Source: DATADF01 sp046263155 (GTDB lineage: Bacteria > Actinomycetota > CADDZG01 > WHSQ01). Taken from it: 7,746 nt of DNA. The position numbers were made by a program, and so were the translations under genes. Positions 1 through 6,712 of the stretch are shown here, piece after piece (position 1 is the first letter of the stretch; the number at the start of each line of letters is the position of its first letter). Under the pieces are notes generated by a model, which saw only the letters and a list, made by a program, of their open reading frames with translations, was not told where the DNA came from and searched no databases. The DNA is taken from the NCBI GenBank assembly GCA_046263155.1, contig JBHELF010000029.1, positions 1 to 7,746 of the forward strand. The letters are read 5' to 3'.

Positions 1-2583
1 GTGATGTTCACGGATCTCGAGGGCTCGACCGACCTCGCCACGGCCCGCGGCGACGAGGTAGCGCAGAACATCCACGCGGTTCAGGACGAGCTCGTACGCA
101 AGCAGCTCGAGCAATGCGGGGGCCTGGTCGACCACTCGACCGGCGATGGGGTGCTGGCCGTGTTCCGCTCGACGCGCAAGGCCCTTGCCTGCGCGGTCGC
201 GATCCAAAAAGACGTCGAGCGCCACAACCGTAAGAACCCGAACGACAGTTTTCAGCTGCGCATTGGGCTCAACTCCGGTGAGGTCATGAAAAAGGCCGGC
301 GAGATTCAGGGCGCGGCGATCAACGCTGCGGCCCGCATCACCGATCGGGCGAAGGGCGGCGAGATCCTCGTATCCGAGATCGTGAAGCAGCTGGCGGGAG
401 CGACCGCCGAGGTCTCCTTCTCAGAACGGGGGCGCGTGAAGCTAAAGGGCTTCCCCGAGCGCTGGCGTCTGTTCGAGGTCAACTGGCAAGAGGGCATGGT
501 CGAGGAGGAAGTCGCCCAGCAAATGGCGCCGACCGAGACCGGCGAACTGCTCGTCGGCCGCGAGCGTGAGGTCGCCGCGCTGACGGCCGCCCTCGACGGC
601 GCCCTCGGGGGCAGAGGGCGGGTCGTTCTTCTCGTCGGCGATCCCGGCATCGGAAAGACGCGACTCGCCGACGAGATCTCGGCCCGGGCGCGCGAGAAGG
701 GCGCGCTCGTCGCCTGGGGTCGGGGCTGGGAGGGGGGCGGTGCTCCCGCCTTTTGGCCTTGGATCGAGATCGTCCGTGCTCTTCTGAACGACCTCGGGAG
801 CGACGCCATCATGGAGCACGGCGGAACCGGCATCGGCTACGTCGCGCACATGGTCCCGGAAGTCAGCAAGCTGCTGACCAAGACCGCTCCCGTAGTGCGG
901 GCCACCGAGCAAGACCGATTCGTGATGTTCGACGCGACCGCGGCTCTCTTCAACAACATCGCTTCGACTCAGCCCTTGGTGCTGGTGCTGGACGATCTGC
1001 ATGCGGCCGACGAGGCCTCGCTGCATCTATTGCACTTCATCGCTCGAGGACTGAGGACGAAACGCATCCTCATCCTCGGCACCTACATCGATACCGAGGT
1101 GTCTCGTTCGGCCGAGCTCGCGCGCCTCTTTCATTCTCTTGCGCGCGAGGCGCAGGTCGTTCCGCTGGCCGGCCTCCGTCAGGATGCCGTCGCCGAGTAC
1201 TACGCGGGGATGCTGGGCGAGGAGGCTCCCAAGCCGATCTTGGCCGAGATCCACCGCGCCACGGAAGGCAATCCCCTACTGCTGGACGAGGCGGTCCGGC
1301 TCGCCTCAGAAGGCGGTCTCCACAGGTCGGACCTCTCCCTTGGCTTTCGAGTTCCCGCCGGGGGCCGCGACCTGGCGCGCCGGCGGCTGGACACACTGCC
1401 GCAGGAGACCGTGCGCGTGCTCGCCATCGCGTCCGTGATCGGGCGGGACTTCAACTTCAAGACGCTGCAGAGCCTGTCCGGAATGGACCAGGACCGGCTG
1501 CTGTCGATGTTGTCCGAGGCGATCACTGCAGGGGCCGTCACGGAGATCAGCCACCTCGGGCGCTACAGCTTCTCCCACATCCTCGTGCGCGAGACCCTCT
1601 ACGAGGAGCTAACGGCGGCCGACCGCATGCGGCTCCACCGCGATATCGCCGAGACGCTCGAGGCCATCTACGGCGAGGACCCCGGGGAACATCTCGACGA
1701 GTTAGCGCACCATTTCTTTAAGGCAGCCCAAGCGGGCGACGTCGGCAAGACCATCGATTACGCGCTGCGGGCGGCCAAGCGGGCGTCCCTCTCCATGGCA
1801 TACGAGGAGGCGGCCCGTCTCTATAAGCGCGCGCTGCGAGCGGGCGAGCTGGGAACGCTCAGCCGTGCAAAACGAGAGGAGATAGAGAGGGGGCTCGCCG
1901 AAGTCGAGGCGCGCATGGCCGGGGAGCCCGAGGGCGCCGCCGAAGCCCCCGAGCAGACCGAGGAAGTAACGGCCTCGGGCACCGGGGTCTTCACCCGGGC
2001 GGGAGAGTTCTGGACCGTCGCTTTCGAGGGCAAGTCCATCCGGCTCAAGGACGGAAAAGGCCCTCGTTATCTGGCGCAGCTGCTGAAGAACCCGGGCAAG
2101 GAGCTCCACGTCCTCGACCTCGCCGCGATCGTCGAAGGCACCTCGGGAGGCAGTGCTCCGCGTTCGGTCTCGGGCCGCAAGCGGGCCTCGGCCGAGCTTC
2201 AGGGCGCGGGCGACGACGATGCCGGGCCGGTTCTCGATACCCAGGCGAAGGCGGCCTATAAGAAGAGGTTGAAGGAGCTGCAGGAGGACCTGGAGGAAGC
2301 GCAGGAGTTCAACGACCCCGAGCGCGCTGCTCTGATTCAGGACGAGATGGATGCCCTGGTCGAGCAGCTGGCCTCCGGGGTGGGACTGGGGGGCCGGGAT
2401 CGCAAGGCTGCATCCCGGGCCGAGGCCGCTCGTTCGAGCGTCACCAAGGCCGTGAAGAACACCCTCGCCAAGCTGGAACTCCACCACCCCGAGCTGGGCG
2501 AGCACCTCGGCGCCACGGTCAAAACCGGCGTCTATTGCTCCTACACCCCCGACCCCAGGGCCCCGATCTCATGGCAGACGTAG
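1..2583 (+). CDS. Class III nucleotide cyclase-like / STAND (AAA_16) ATPase fusion protein, 5' end probably cut
   Basis: This is a cytoplasmic multidomain signalling protein of 860 visible residues. Residues 1-160 form a class III cyclase-type domain: FTDLEGST (3-10, metal Asp5), TGDG (47-50, metal Asp49), and Asn108 with Arg112 at the transition-state positions. Residues 183-360 are an AAA_16/STAND ATPase with Walker A GDPGIGKT (213-220) and Walker B LVLVLDDLH (326-334). Residues 455-550 look like the winged-helix region that follows the ATPase in STAND proteins. Residues 560-615 are TPR-like helices. Residues 660-860 are a tail with a winged-helix-like part (GEFWTVAFEGKSIRL), a charged coiled coil (745-790) and a conserved-looking end. 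Family members normally have a few residues before the first cyclase strand, so the real start is probably upstream and the GTG at base 1 is only the first visible codon. His45 and Glu101 replace the usual substrate-specifying Lys and Asp, so cAMP synthesis is not assured. The kinase gene follows 40 bases downstream on the same strand. Confidence 0.9.
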   Translation: MMFTDLEGSTDLATARGDEVAQNIHAVQDELVRKQLEQCGGLVDHSTGDGVLAVFRSTRKALACAVAIQKDVERHNRKNPNDSFQLRIGLNSGEVMKKAGEIQGAAINAAARITDRAKGGEILVSEIVKQLAGATAEVSFSERGRVKLKGFPERWRLFEVNWQEGMVEEEVAQQMAPTETGELLVGREREVAALTAALDGALGGRGRVVLLVGDPGIGKTRLADEISARAREKGALVAWGRGWEGGGAPAFWPWIEIVRALLNDLGSDAIMEHGGTGIGYVAHMVPEVSKLLTKTAPVVRATEQDRFVMFDATAALFNNIASTQPLVLVLDDLHAADEASLHLLHFIARGLRTKRILILGTYIDTEVSRSAELARLFHSLAREAQVVPLAGLRQDAVAEYYAGMLGEEAPKPILAEIHRATEGNPLLLDEAVRLASEGGLHRSDLSLGFRVPAGGRDLARRRLDTLPQETVRVLAIASVIGRDFNFKTLQSLSGMDQDRLLSMLSEAITAGAVTEISHLGRYSFSHILVRETLYEELTAADRMRLHRDIAETLEAIYGEDPGEHLDELAHHFFKAAQAGDVGKTIDYALRAAKRASLSMAYEEAARLYKRALRAGELGTLSRAKREEIERGLAEVEARMAGEPEGAAEAPEQTEEVTASGTGVFTRAGEFWTVAFEGKSIRLKDGKGPRYLAQLLKNPGKELHVLDLAAIVEGTSGGSAPRSVSGRKRASAELQGAGDDDAGPVLDTQAKAAYKKRLKELQEDLEEAQEFNDPERAALIQDEMDALVEQLASGVGLGGRDRKAASRAEAARSSVTKAVKNTLAKLELHHPELGEHLGATVKTGVYCSYTPDPRAPISWQT

Positions 2584-2602
2584 GCCTCACGGTTGTGCAG
2601 GC
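2584..2602 (+). other. Possible intercistronic hairpin after the cyclase/ATPase gene
   Basis: Immediately after the TAG stop, bases 2584-2590 (GCCTCAC) can pair with 2595-2602 (GTGCAGGC), giving seven base pairs with one bulged C at 2598 and a GGTT loop. No T-run follows directly (only AAATTT), so it is not a convincing terminator. It could partly attenuate transcription or protect the transcript end between the two genes. It is seen only as complementarity and could be chance in GC-rich DNA. Confidence 0.25.
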
Positions 2603-2614
2603 AAATTTCACGCC

Positions 2615-2621
2615 GGAAGGG
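2615..2621 (+). promoter_or_regulatory. Ribosome binding site of the kinase gene
   Basis: GGAAGGG lies 2 bases before the ATG at 2624 and 5 bases before a second in-frame ATG at 2627. The spacing favours the second ATG as the real start, which would remove one residue from the protein. Confidence 0.55.
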
Positions 2622-2623
2622 AA

Positions 2624-4615
2624 ATGATGGTCGGCGCTAGGTCGTCTCGGGGTCAGCCCGAGGAAACAGACACGCTCATAGGGACCGAACTCGGTGAGTA
2701 CCGGATCGAGGGGTTGATCGGGCGCGGGGGGATGGGCGTCGTCTACCTGGCCCGAGACGACCTGGACCGGCAGGTGGCCCTCAAGCTCATGCTGCCCGAG
2801 CTGGCCAACAACGCCGACTTCCGGGAGCGCTTCATTCGGGAGAGCCAGGCCGTCATCGAGCACCCAAACGTGGTGAAGGTCTACGAGGCCGGCGAGATCT
2901 CGAGCGTGCTGTACCTAGCCATGGAGTACATCGAGGGCCTCGACCTGAAGTCGGCGATCGAGGCCGAGGGTCGGCTGCTGCCCGCCCGGGTGGTGGCGAT
3001 CTTTGCCCAGGCCGCCAACGCGCTCGACGCGGCCCACGAGAAGGGCCTCGTCCACCGCGACGTCAAGCCGCAGAACATCCTGTTGAAGCCCCCCACGGAC
3101 GGGAACGGGCACGAGCACGTCTATCTCTCCGACTTCGGGCTCGTGAAGCGCACCGCGTCGCAGAGCTCGTTCACCCAAAGCGCCTACCTCATGGGGACGA
3201 TCCAATACATGTCGCCCGAGCAGATCGAGGGCAAGCGCGTCGATGGTCGGGCGGACGTCTACGGCCTCGGATGCGTCCTTTACGAGGCCCTGACGGGGAG
3301 TGTGCCCTTCGACAAGGAATCCGACGTTTCGGTCATGTGGGCGCACATCAACGACCCGCCGCCCTCGCCGGCGAAGAAGGTCCCTCTGCTTCCCGAGAGC
3401 CTCGACCACGTTATCGAGAGGGCATTGGCCAAAGCGCCAGATGAGCGCTACTTGACGTGTAGCGAGCTGGTGTCCGATCTTGCCAGTGAGCTCGGCGTCT
3501 CCGCGGGCCGGCGACACAAGCCGGTGTGGGCCTCCGGTCAGATCGCGGCCTCTGTGCCCCGCAAGCGCGCTCCGAGCGGGCCGAAGAAGATCCCGACAAG
3601 CGGCGACGCCACTCAACCCATAGAGCGCCCGATCGGCGGCTGGATCGCAGCGGGCCTGGCCTTGCTTGTCGCGATCGGCGCGTTCGCTTACTCCAATAAC
3701 GCCGAGACCCCCAAAGCGATCGGTCAGGTCCTGGAGAACCTCGGGGTTCCCGAGGAGGCGGCGGAAGAGATTGCAGAGAGTGTCGACGAGGGTGAGCCTG
3801 TGGCGAGCGGTGATCGCAAGGCCCGGCCACCTCGCCGACCCCGCGAAGCCAGGAATCGCGTCGGCGGAGGAGGTAATCGCCCACGCTCGAACGATCGGCG
3901 TCCGGGAGCAGGGACGGGGGGCGGTACGGTCGAAGAGCCTCCACCCTCCGATTCCGGGGACGATGTCTCTGCGCCCGCGGTCATCGAAGCTCCCATCTCG
4001 GGCGTTTACAACTACACCCAGCAGGGTTACGAACAGGAGTGCACTCAGTCCTGCGCCCAGGGTCGCAACCTTCAGGACACCGCAAAAGTCGAGGTGGCCC
4101 GGCGCCCCTCGGCTTCAGATCGCGTGACCATCCTGACCCAGACGGAGAGCTCAAACCGCTGGAATACCGAGGTACTTACCGACTATCTCGAGAACCGGGC
4201 AGAGATCACCTCTATCTATATGCGCTATAGCGGCGTCATCGCGACCGCGAGCTTCACCCAACAGATCACGCCAGACACCCCGATCGAGCTCTTCCGATTT
4301 CCTTTTAAGCAGGGCCAGAATTGGGAGGGAGAGTGGATCGATAGCAACGACGCCAACGGCGTTACATCAGGAAACTATCGTGTGTCTGTCGCGGGCCCGA
4401 AAAGAGTTAGGTCCGCGGGCCGCAAGCGCGACGCCGTAAAGGTGCACGTTGTTTTCAACTTCTCCGGTGCAAACACCGGCAGTTGGGATCTCTTTTACTG
4501 GGTCGACCCCCGCACGCGCGCGACTCTGAAAACGAGCGGCACTGTGAAGGTCGACTCCTACGAGTCGAGCGTGGTAGCCACCCTGAAGTCGGGCCCCCGC
4601 GGCTCCGGCTACTAG
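2624..4615 (+). CDS. Transmembrane Ser/Thr protein kinase (PknB-like) with non-PASTA extracellular domain
   Basis: This is a eukaryote-type Ser/Thr kinase of 663 residues that phosphorylates proteins at the inner face of the membrane. The kinase domain spans about 26-290 and looks fully active: Gly-rich loop IGRGGMGVV (32-40), VALK with Lys54, helix-C Glu73, catalytic loop HRDVKPQN (144-151, Asp146), DFG (170-172) and SPE (197-199). The activation loop holds many Ser/Thr residues (TASQSSFTQS, 177-186) suited to autophosphorylation. A basic juxtamembrane stretch (about 291-336) leads to one hydrophobic helix (about 338-356). Outside the cell come an acidic patch (378-391), a Pro/Gly/Arg-rich linker (about 395-450) and a Thr/Ser/Trp-rich, probably beta-rich domain (about 455-655). 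There are no PASTA repeats. The spacing of aromatics and glycines in FPFKQGQNWEGEW and the following strands recalls DUF3108/TapB-like folds, but this is a weak resemblance. Cys473 and Cys477 are the only cysteines in the outer part. The gene is probably co-transcribed with the upstream cyclase/ATPase gene. Confidence 0.93.
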   Translation: MMVGARSSRGQPEETDTLIGTELGEYRIEGLIGRGGMGVVYLARDDLDRQVALKLMLPELANNADFRERFIRESQAVIEHPNVVKVYEAGEISSVLYLAMEYIEGLDLKSAIEAEGRLLPARVVAIFAQAANALDAAHEKGLVHRDVKPQNILLKPPTDGNGHEHVYLSDFGLVKRTASQSSFTQSAYLMGTIQYMSPEQIEGKRVDGRADVYGLGCVLYEALTGSVPFDKESDVSVMWAHINDPPPSPAKKVPLLPESLDHVIERALAKAPDERYLTCSELVSDLASELGVSAGRRHKPVWASGQIAASVPRKRAPSGPKKIPTSGDATQPIERPIGGWIAAGLALLVAIGAFAYSNNAETPKAIGQVLENLGVPEEAAEEIAESVDEGEPVASGDRKARPPRRPREARNRVGGGGNRPRSNDRRPGAGTGGGTVEEPPPSDSGDDVSAPAVIEAPISGVYNYTQQGYEQECTQSCAQGRNLQDTAKVEVARRPSASDRVTILTQTESSNRWNTEVLTDYLENRAEITSIYMRYSGVIATASFTQQITPDTPIELFRFPFKQGQNWEGEWIDSNDANGVTSGNYRVSVAGPKRVRSAGRKRDAVKVHVVFNFSGANTGSWDLFYWVDPRTRATLKTSGTVKVDSYESSVVATLKSGPRGSGY

Positions 4616-4660
4616 GTGGGGCTTCTGCGAAGCGTGGTCTTCACGAAGCTCTGCCCCAGT
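4616..4660. terminator. Possible shared hairpin between convergent genes
   Basis: The kinase stop (4613-4615) and the propeller stop (4641-4643 on the minus strand) are separated by only 25 bases. TGGGGC at 4617-4622 can pair with GCCCCA at 4653-4658, and inner short stems (GCTTC-TGC-GAAGC at 4621-4633, and CGTG/CACG around GTCTT at 4633-4645) could form in between. Such a structure could act on transcripts from both strands. There is no clear T-run on either side, so a bidirectional terminator is a suggestion only. The right arm lies inside the last codons of the minus-strand gene. Confidence 0.3.
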
Positions 4661-5627
4661 CCGGTTTAACCACAGACTGCAGACTGATACCGAGCAGCTG
4701 TCGCACGCGATCGCGCCGCAAATCCAACGAATACAGTGCCGAAGACCCCTCTCCCTGCGCAGGGAAAGCGATCTGGGTGCCGTCCGGAGACCAAGCGGGA
4801 AAACCTTCACGATCAGCGGTCTCGGTCAGCCTTCTAAGCCGCCCTCCCCCCAAGGAGATTATCCAGATATCGCCGTTGGAGAAGGCAATCCAGCGACCGT
4901 CCGGAGACCATTCCGGTGCGAACGCCTGACCGCCAACCGACGACCTGGCCAACACCTTGCGTCCGGAACCATCCGGCCTGATGAGCTCGATGGCCTGGGT
5001 CACGGAGTTGTGGAAAGCGATCCAGGAACCGTCAGGAGACCAAGCCGGATGTGCCTGGTGCCCCGCTCCTTGCACGACGGCGACGACATCTGAACCGTCC
5101 GCGTTCATTAGATAGGTATCCGTGTCCAGCGGGATGTACGCGGGAAGCGGAGTCAGGGTCGCCATGGTGTATGCGATTCGGGTTCCATCGGGGGCCCAGT
5201 CCGGTGCGTACTCGTCGTCGAGTGGCGTGTTTGTCAGATTAACCAGACCACTCCCGTCGATATTCATCACATATATGTCCGCGGCCCGCGCAAAGGGCGT
5301 GGCACGAGCGAACGCAACCCGGGAGCCGTCGGGCGAGAACACACCGTTGAAATCGGCCTCTGGGCCGGACGTCAGCTGCTGCAGACTGGCTCCGTCTTTA
5401 CCAATCGTGAAGAGGTCCAAGTCATCGGCGACCCCATTCGCGGGCACTTGACCGTTATGGACGTCGAAGAGAATGCGGCCGTTACGTCCGGGAAACGCGG
5501 CCTGCGCGCTAGGTACATTTGCCGGCAGCGAACTCCAACCGATCGCTAGGGCAATCGCTGCGCCAGCAATCTTTTCTTTTGGGTGAGAGCCAGGTTTATC
5601 AGTGCTGGCGCCCGAAAGAAGCCTCAT
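4641..5627 (-). CDS. Secreted six-bladed TolB/PD40-type beta-propeller protein, last gene of the array
   Basis: This exported beta-propeller has 328 residues; molecular function unknown. The chosen ATG at 5625-5627 overlaps the stop of the upstream gene (ATGA) and places a signal peptide at the N-terminus: a charged region to about residue 19, a hydrophobic core (20-40) and a likely cleavage after PSAQA (39-43). There is no lipobox. PD40 motifs (W/F-S/A-PDG-x-x-I/V-A-F/Y) start near residues 96, 142, 195, 239 and 277. A sixth is split between the C-terminal PDWG (322-325) and the N-terminal FPGRNGRILF, which closes the ring. No catalytic domain follows, unlike in prolyl oligopeptidase-type relatives. 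The gene is closest in layout to the one just upstream (for example AADIYVMN in both). Its end, GRAS, differs from the GPRP of the other paralogues, and its WG motif uses GGC rather than GGG. A longer reading from 5774 was rejected because it would overlap the upstream gene by about 150 bases. Confidence 0.88.
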   Translation of the reverse strand: MRLLSGASTDKPGSHPKEKIAGAAIALAIGWSSLPANVPSAQAAFPGRNGRILFDVHNGQVPANGVADDLDLFTIGKDGASLQQLTSGPEADFNGVFSPDGSRVAFARATPFARAADIYVMNIDGSGLVNLTNTPLDDEYAPDWAPDGTRIAYTMATLTPLPAYIPLDTDTYLMNADGSDVVAVVQGAGHQAHPAWSPDGSWIAFHNSVTQAIELIRPDGSGRKVLARSSVGGQAFAPEWSPDGRWIAFSNGDIWIISLGGGRLRRLTETADREGFPAWSPDGTQIAFPAQGEGSSALYSLDLRRDRVRQLLGISLQSVVKPDWGRAS

Positions 5628-5645
5628 GGCCGCGGCCCCCAGTGG
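5624..5645 (-). promoter_or_regulatory. Stop/start coupling junction (ATGA) between second and third complete propeller genes
   Basis: Read on the minus strand, the codons for WGPRP supply a GGGGG run 8 bases before the ATG, and the ATG overlaps the TGA by ATGA. It matches the other two junctions at 19 of 22 positions. It probably acts as a translation coupling or reinitiation site with an SD-like G-run. Confidence 0.6.
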
Positions 5646-6694
5646 GGGGCGCTGCCTTTGAGATCCAGATCGACGATTCTTCGCACTCCCGAGCCATCCG
5701 GGTTCATGACATAAAGCTGAAGTGGTCCAGAACGATCGCTCAGAAACGCGATCTTTGTGCCGTCCGGCGCCCACGCGGGGGCCAAGTCGTTCTCGTCTGT
5801 TCCCGGAGTCAGATTTCGGGGCCTCAAATCATCCAAGCTCGTGACATAGAGGTCGTACCCTCTCTGCTCCCCCGTCGCGTCGACAATGCCATCCGCAAAG
5901 GCGATCCAGCGACCGTCCGGCGACCACTCAGGGCGGAGGGGCCGACCATTGACATTCGTCGGGCGTAGCCGTCGGAAGTGGCGGCCGTCTGGGCTGATCA
6001 GTTGAACGGACGGAGAACCATTCTCTACGAACGCGATCCAGTCGCCTCTCGGTGACCAGGCGGGGTGATATTGAGAGCCGAGACGTTCGTAGATCACTTG
6101 ATCGTTGGTCCCGTCCACATTCATCACGTGGATATCGGGGCCCCTCCCCGCAGGTAGAACCGGGAGCGGGCTTAGCTCGCTCGAATACACGATTCGGCTG
6201 CCATCGGGAGACCAGGACGGGTGCAGGTCGTCATTCTGCGGCGAGTTGGTGATGTTCGTAAGCCGGGTTCCGTCCGAGTTCATCACGTAGATGTCCGCGG
6301 CGAACGCAAACCGAGGAGAACTTGCGAATGCAAGCTTTGTGCCGTCTGGCGACCACGCCGGCTCGAAGTCGGCCGCGGGCCCTTGGCGCAGAGCCTGGAG
6401 ACCGGTGCCATCGGGATTAACCATGAAGATGTCGTAGTCATCAACAAGGATCGAGGCCACCGGAGGTATGTCGGCAGGCTGGTCCGCAAGAACAGCAAAT
6501 GTGATCGGTCCATTCTTGACCCTCTTGCTGGGAGCCGCAGTGGCGGGCCGAGCGGCGCTTCCCACCACCAGCAGGCCGAGAACCACCGTGATCACGAACC
6601 ACGACGTTATTCGTCGTTCCCTCAGGCCCAGAACTGCACTTTCTTGTGGTGCTCGAGCAGGATGAGCATGTTTGAGCACCAAAAGAAACCTCAC
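5624..6694 (-). CDS. Secreted six-bladed TolB/PD40-type beta-propeller protein, middle gene
   Basis: This exported propeller has 356 residues; role unknown. I chose the GTG at 6692-6694 because it overlaps the upstream stop as GTGA, as at the neighbouring junctions. The longer reading from an ATG at 6832 would overlap the upstream gene by about 140 bases. The N-terminus is unusually long and basic (residues 1-31, ending LRERRITS) before a hydrophobic segment (32-46) and a probable signal peptidase site near RPATAA (49-54). Uncleaved membrane anchoring is the alternative. PD40 motifs begin near residues 112, 159, 212, 256 and 307, with a closing HWGPRP at 351-356 that pairs with the N-terminal strand KNGPITFAV. 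The AFPGRNG sequence found after the signal peptide in both flanking paralogues is lost here. Blade-connecting strands such as DIYVMNSDGT and YVMNPDGSG are typical of the family. It shares 4-base overlaps with both neighbours. Confidence 0.88.
   Translation of the reverse strand: MRFLLVLKHAHPARAPQESAVLGLRERRITSWFVITVVLGLLVVGSAARPATAAPSKRVKNGPITFAVLADQPADIPPVASILVDDYDIFMVNPDGTGLQALRQGPAADFEPAWSPDGTKLAFASSPRFAFAADIYVMNSDGTRLTNITNSPQNDDLHPSWSPDGSRIVYSSELSPLPVLPAGRGPDIHVMNVDGTNDQVIYERLGSQYHPAWSPRGDWIAFVENGSPSVQLISPDGRHFRRLRPTNVNGRPLRPEWSPDGRWIAFADGIVDATGEQRGYDLYVTSLDDLRPRNLTPGTDENDLAPAWAPDGTKIAFLSDRSGPLQLYVMNPDGSGVRRIVDLDLKGSAPHWGPRP
6601..6617. other. Perfect 6-bp hairpin with 5-base loop inside the signal-peptide region
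   Basis: ACGACG (6601-6606) and CGTCGT (6612-6617) are perfect complements around TTATT. The site lies about 78 bases after the GTG start of the middle propeller gene. A very similar hairpin sits near the start of the upstream paralogue (7672-7688). Its function is unknown, and hairpins of this size are expected by chance in a window of this length. Confidence 0.25.
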
Positions 6695-6712
6695 GGGCGC
6701 GGCCCCCAGTCG
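6691..6712 (-). promoter_or_regulatory. Stop/start coupling junction (GTGA) between first and second complete propeller genes
   Basis: This stretch of 22 bases is identical to bases 7710-7731. On the minus strand it encodes DWGPRP and the stop, with GGGGG 8 bases before the GTG start of the next gene. It probably couples translation of the two genes. Confidence 0.6.

Noticed and set aside
753..1721. Plus-strand open frame of 322 codons inside the cyclase/ATPase gene
   Set aside because: The translation is Arg/Gly/Pro-rich and of low complexity, typical of a shifted frame in GC-rich DNA. The main frame carries Walker motifs through the same bases.
1702..2505. Long open frame on the minus strand (267 codons) opposite the C-terminal half of the cyclase/ATPase gene
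   Set aside because: It is a shadow of a high-GC gene on the other strand. The product has no recognisable domain, and the plus-strand protein is clearly real across the region.
2915..3616. Minus-strand open frame of 233 codons opposite the kinase domain
   Set aside because: It is antisense to a kinase domain with all catalytic motifs intact and has no recognisable product.
4612..4644. Another GTGA at the end of the last propeller gene, suggesting a further coupled gene
   Set aside because: The frame from that GTG reads only about ten codons before a stop, on the same bases as the convergent kinase end. No protein is supported.
5628..5774. N-terminal extension of the last propeller gene to an ATG at 5774
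   Set aside because: It would overlap the middle gene by about 150 bases and bury the signal peptide. The ATG at 5627 gives an ATGA overlap and a good signal peptide.
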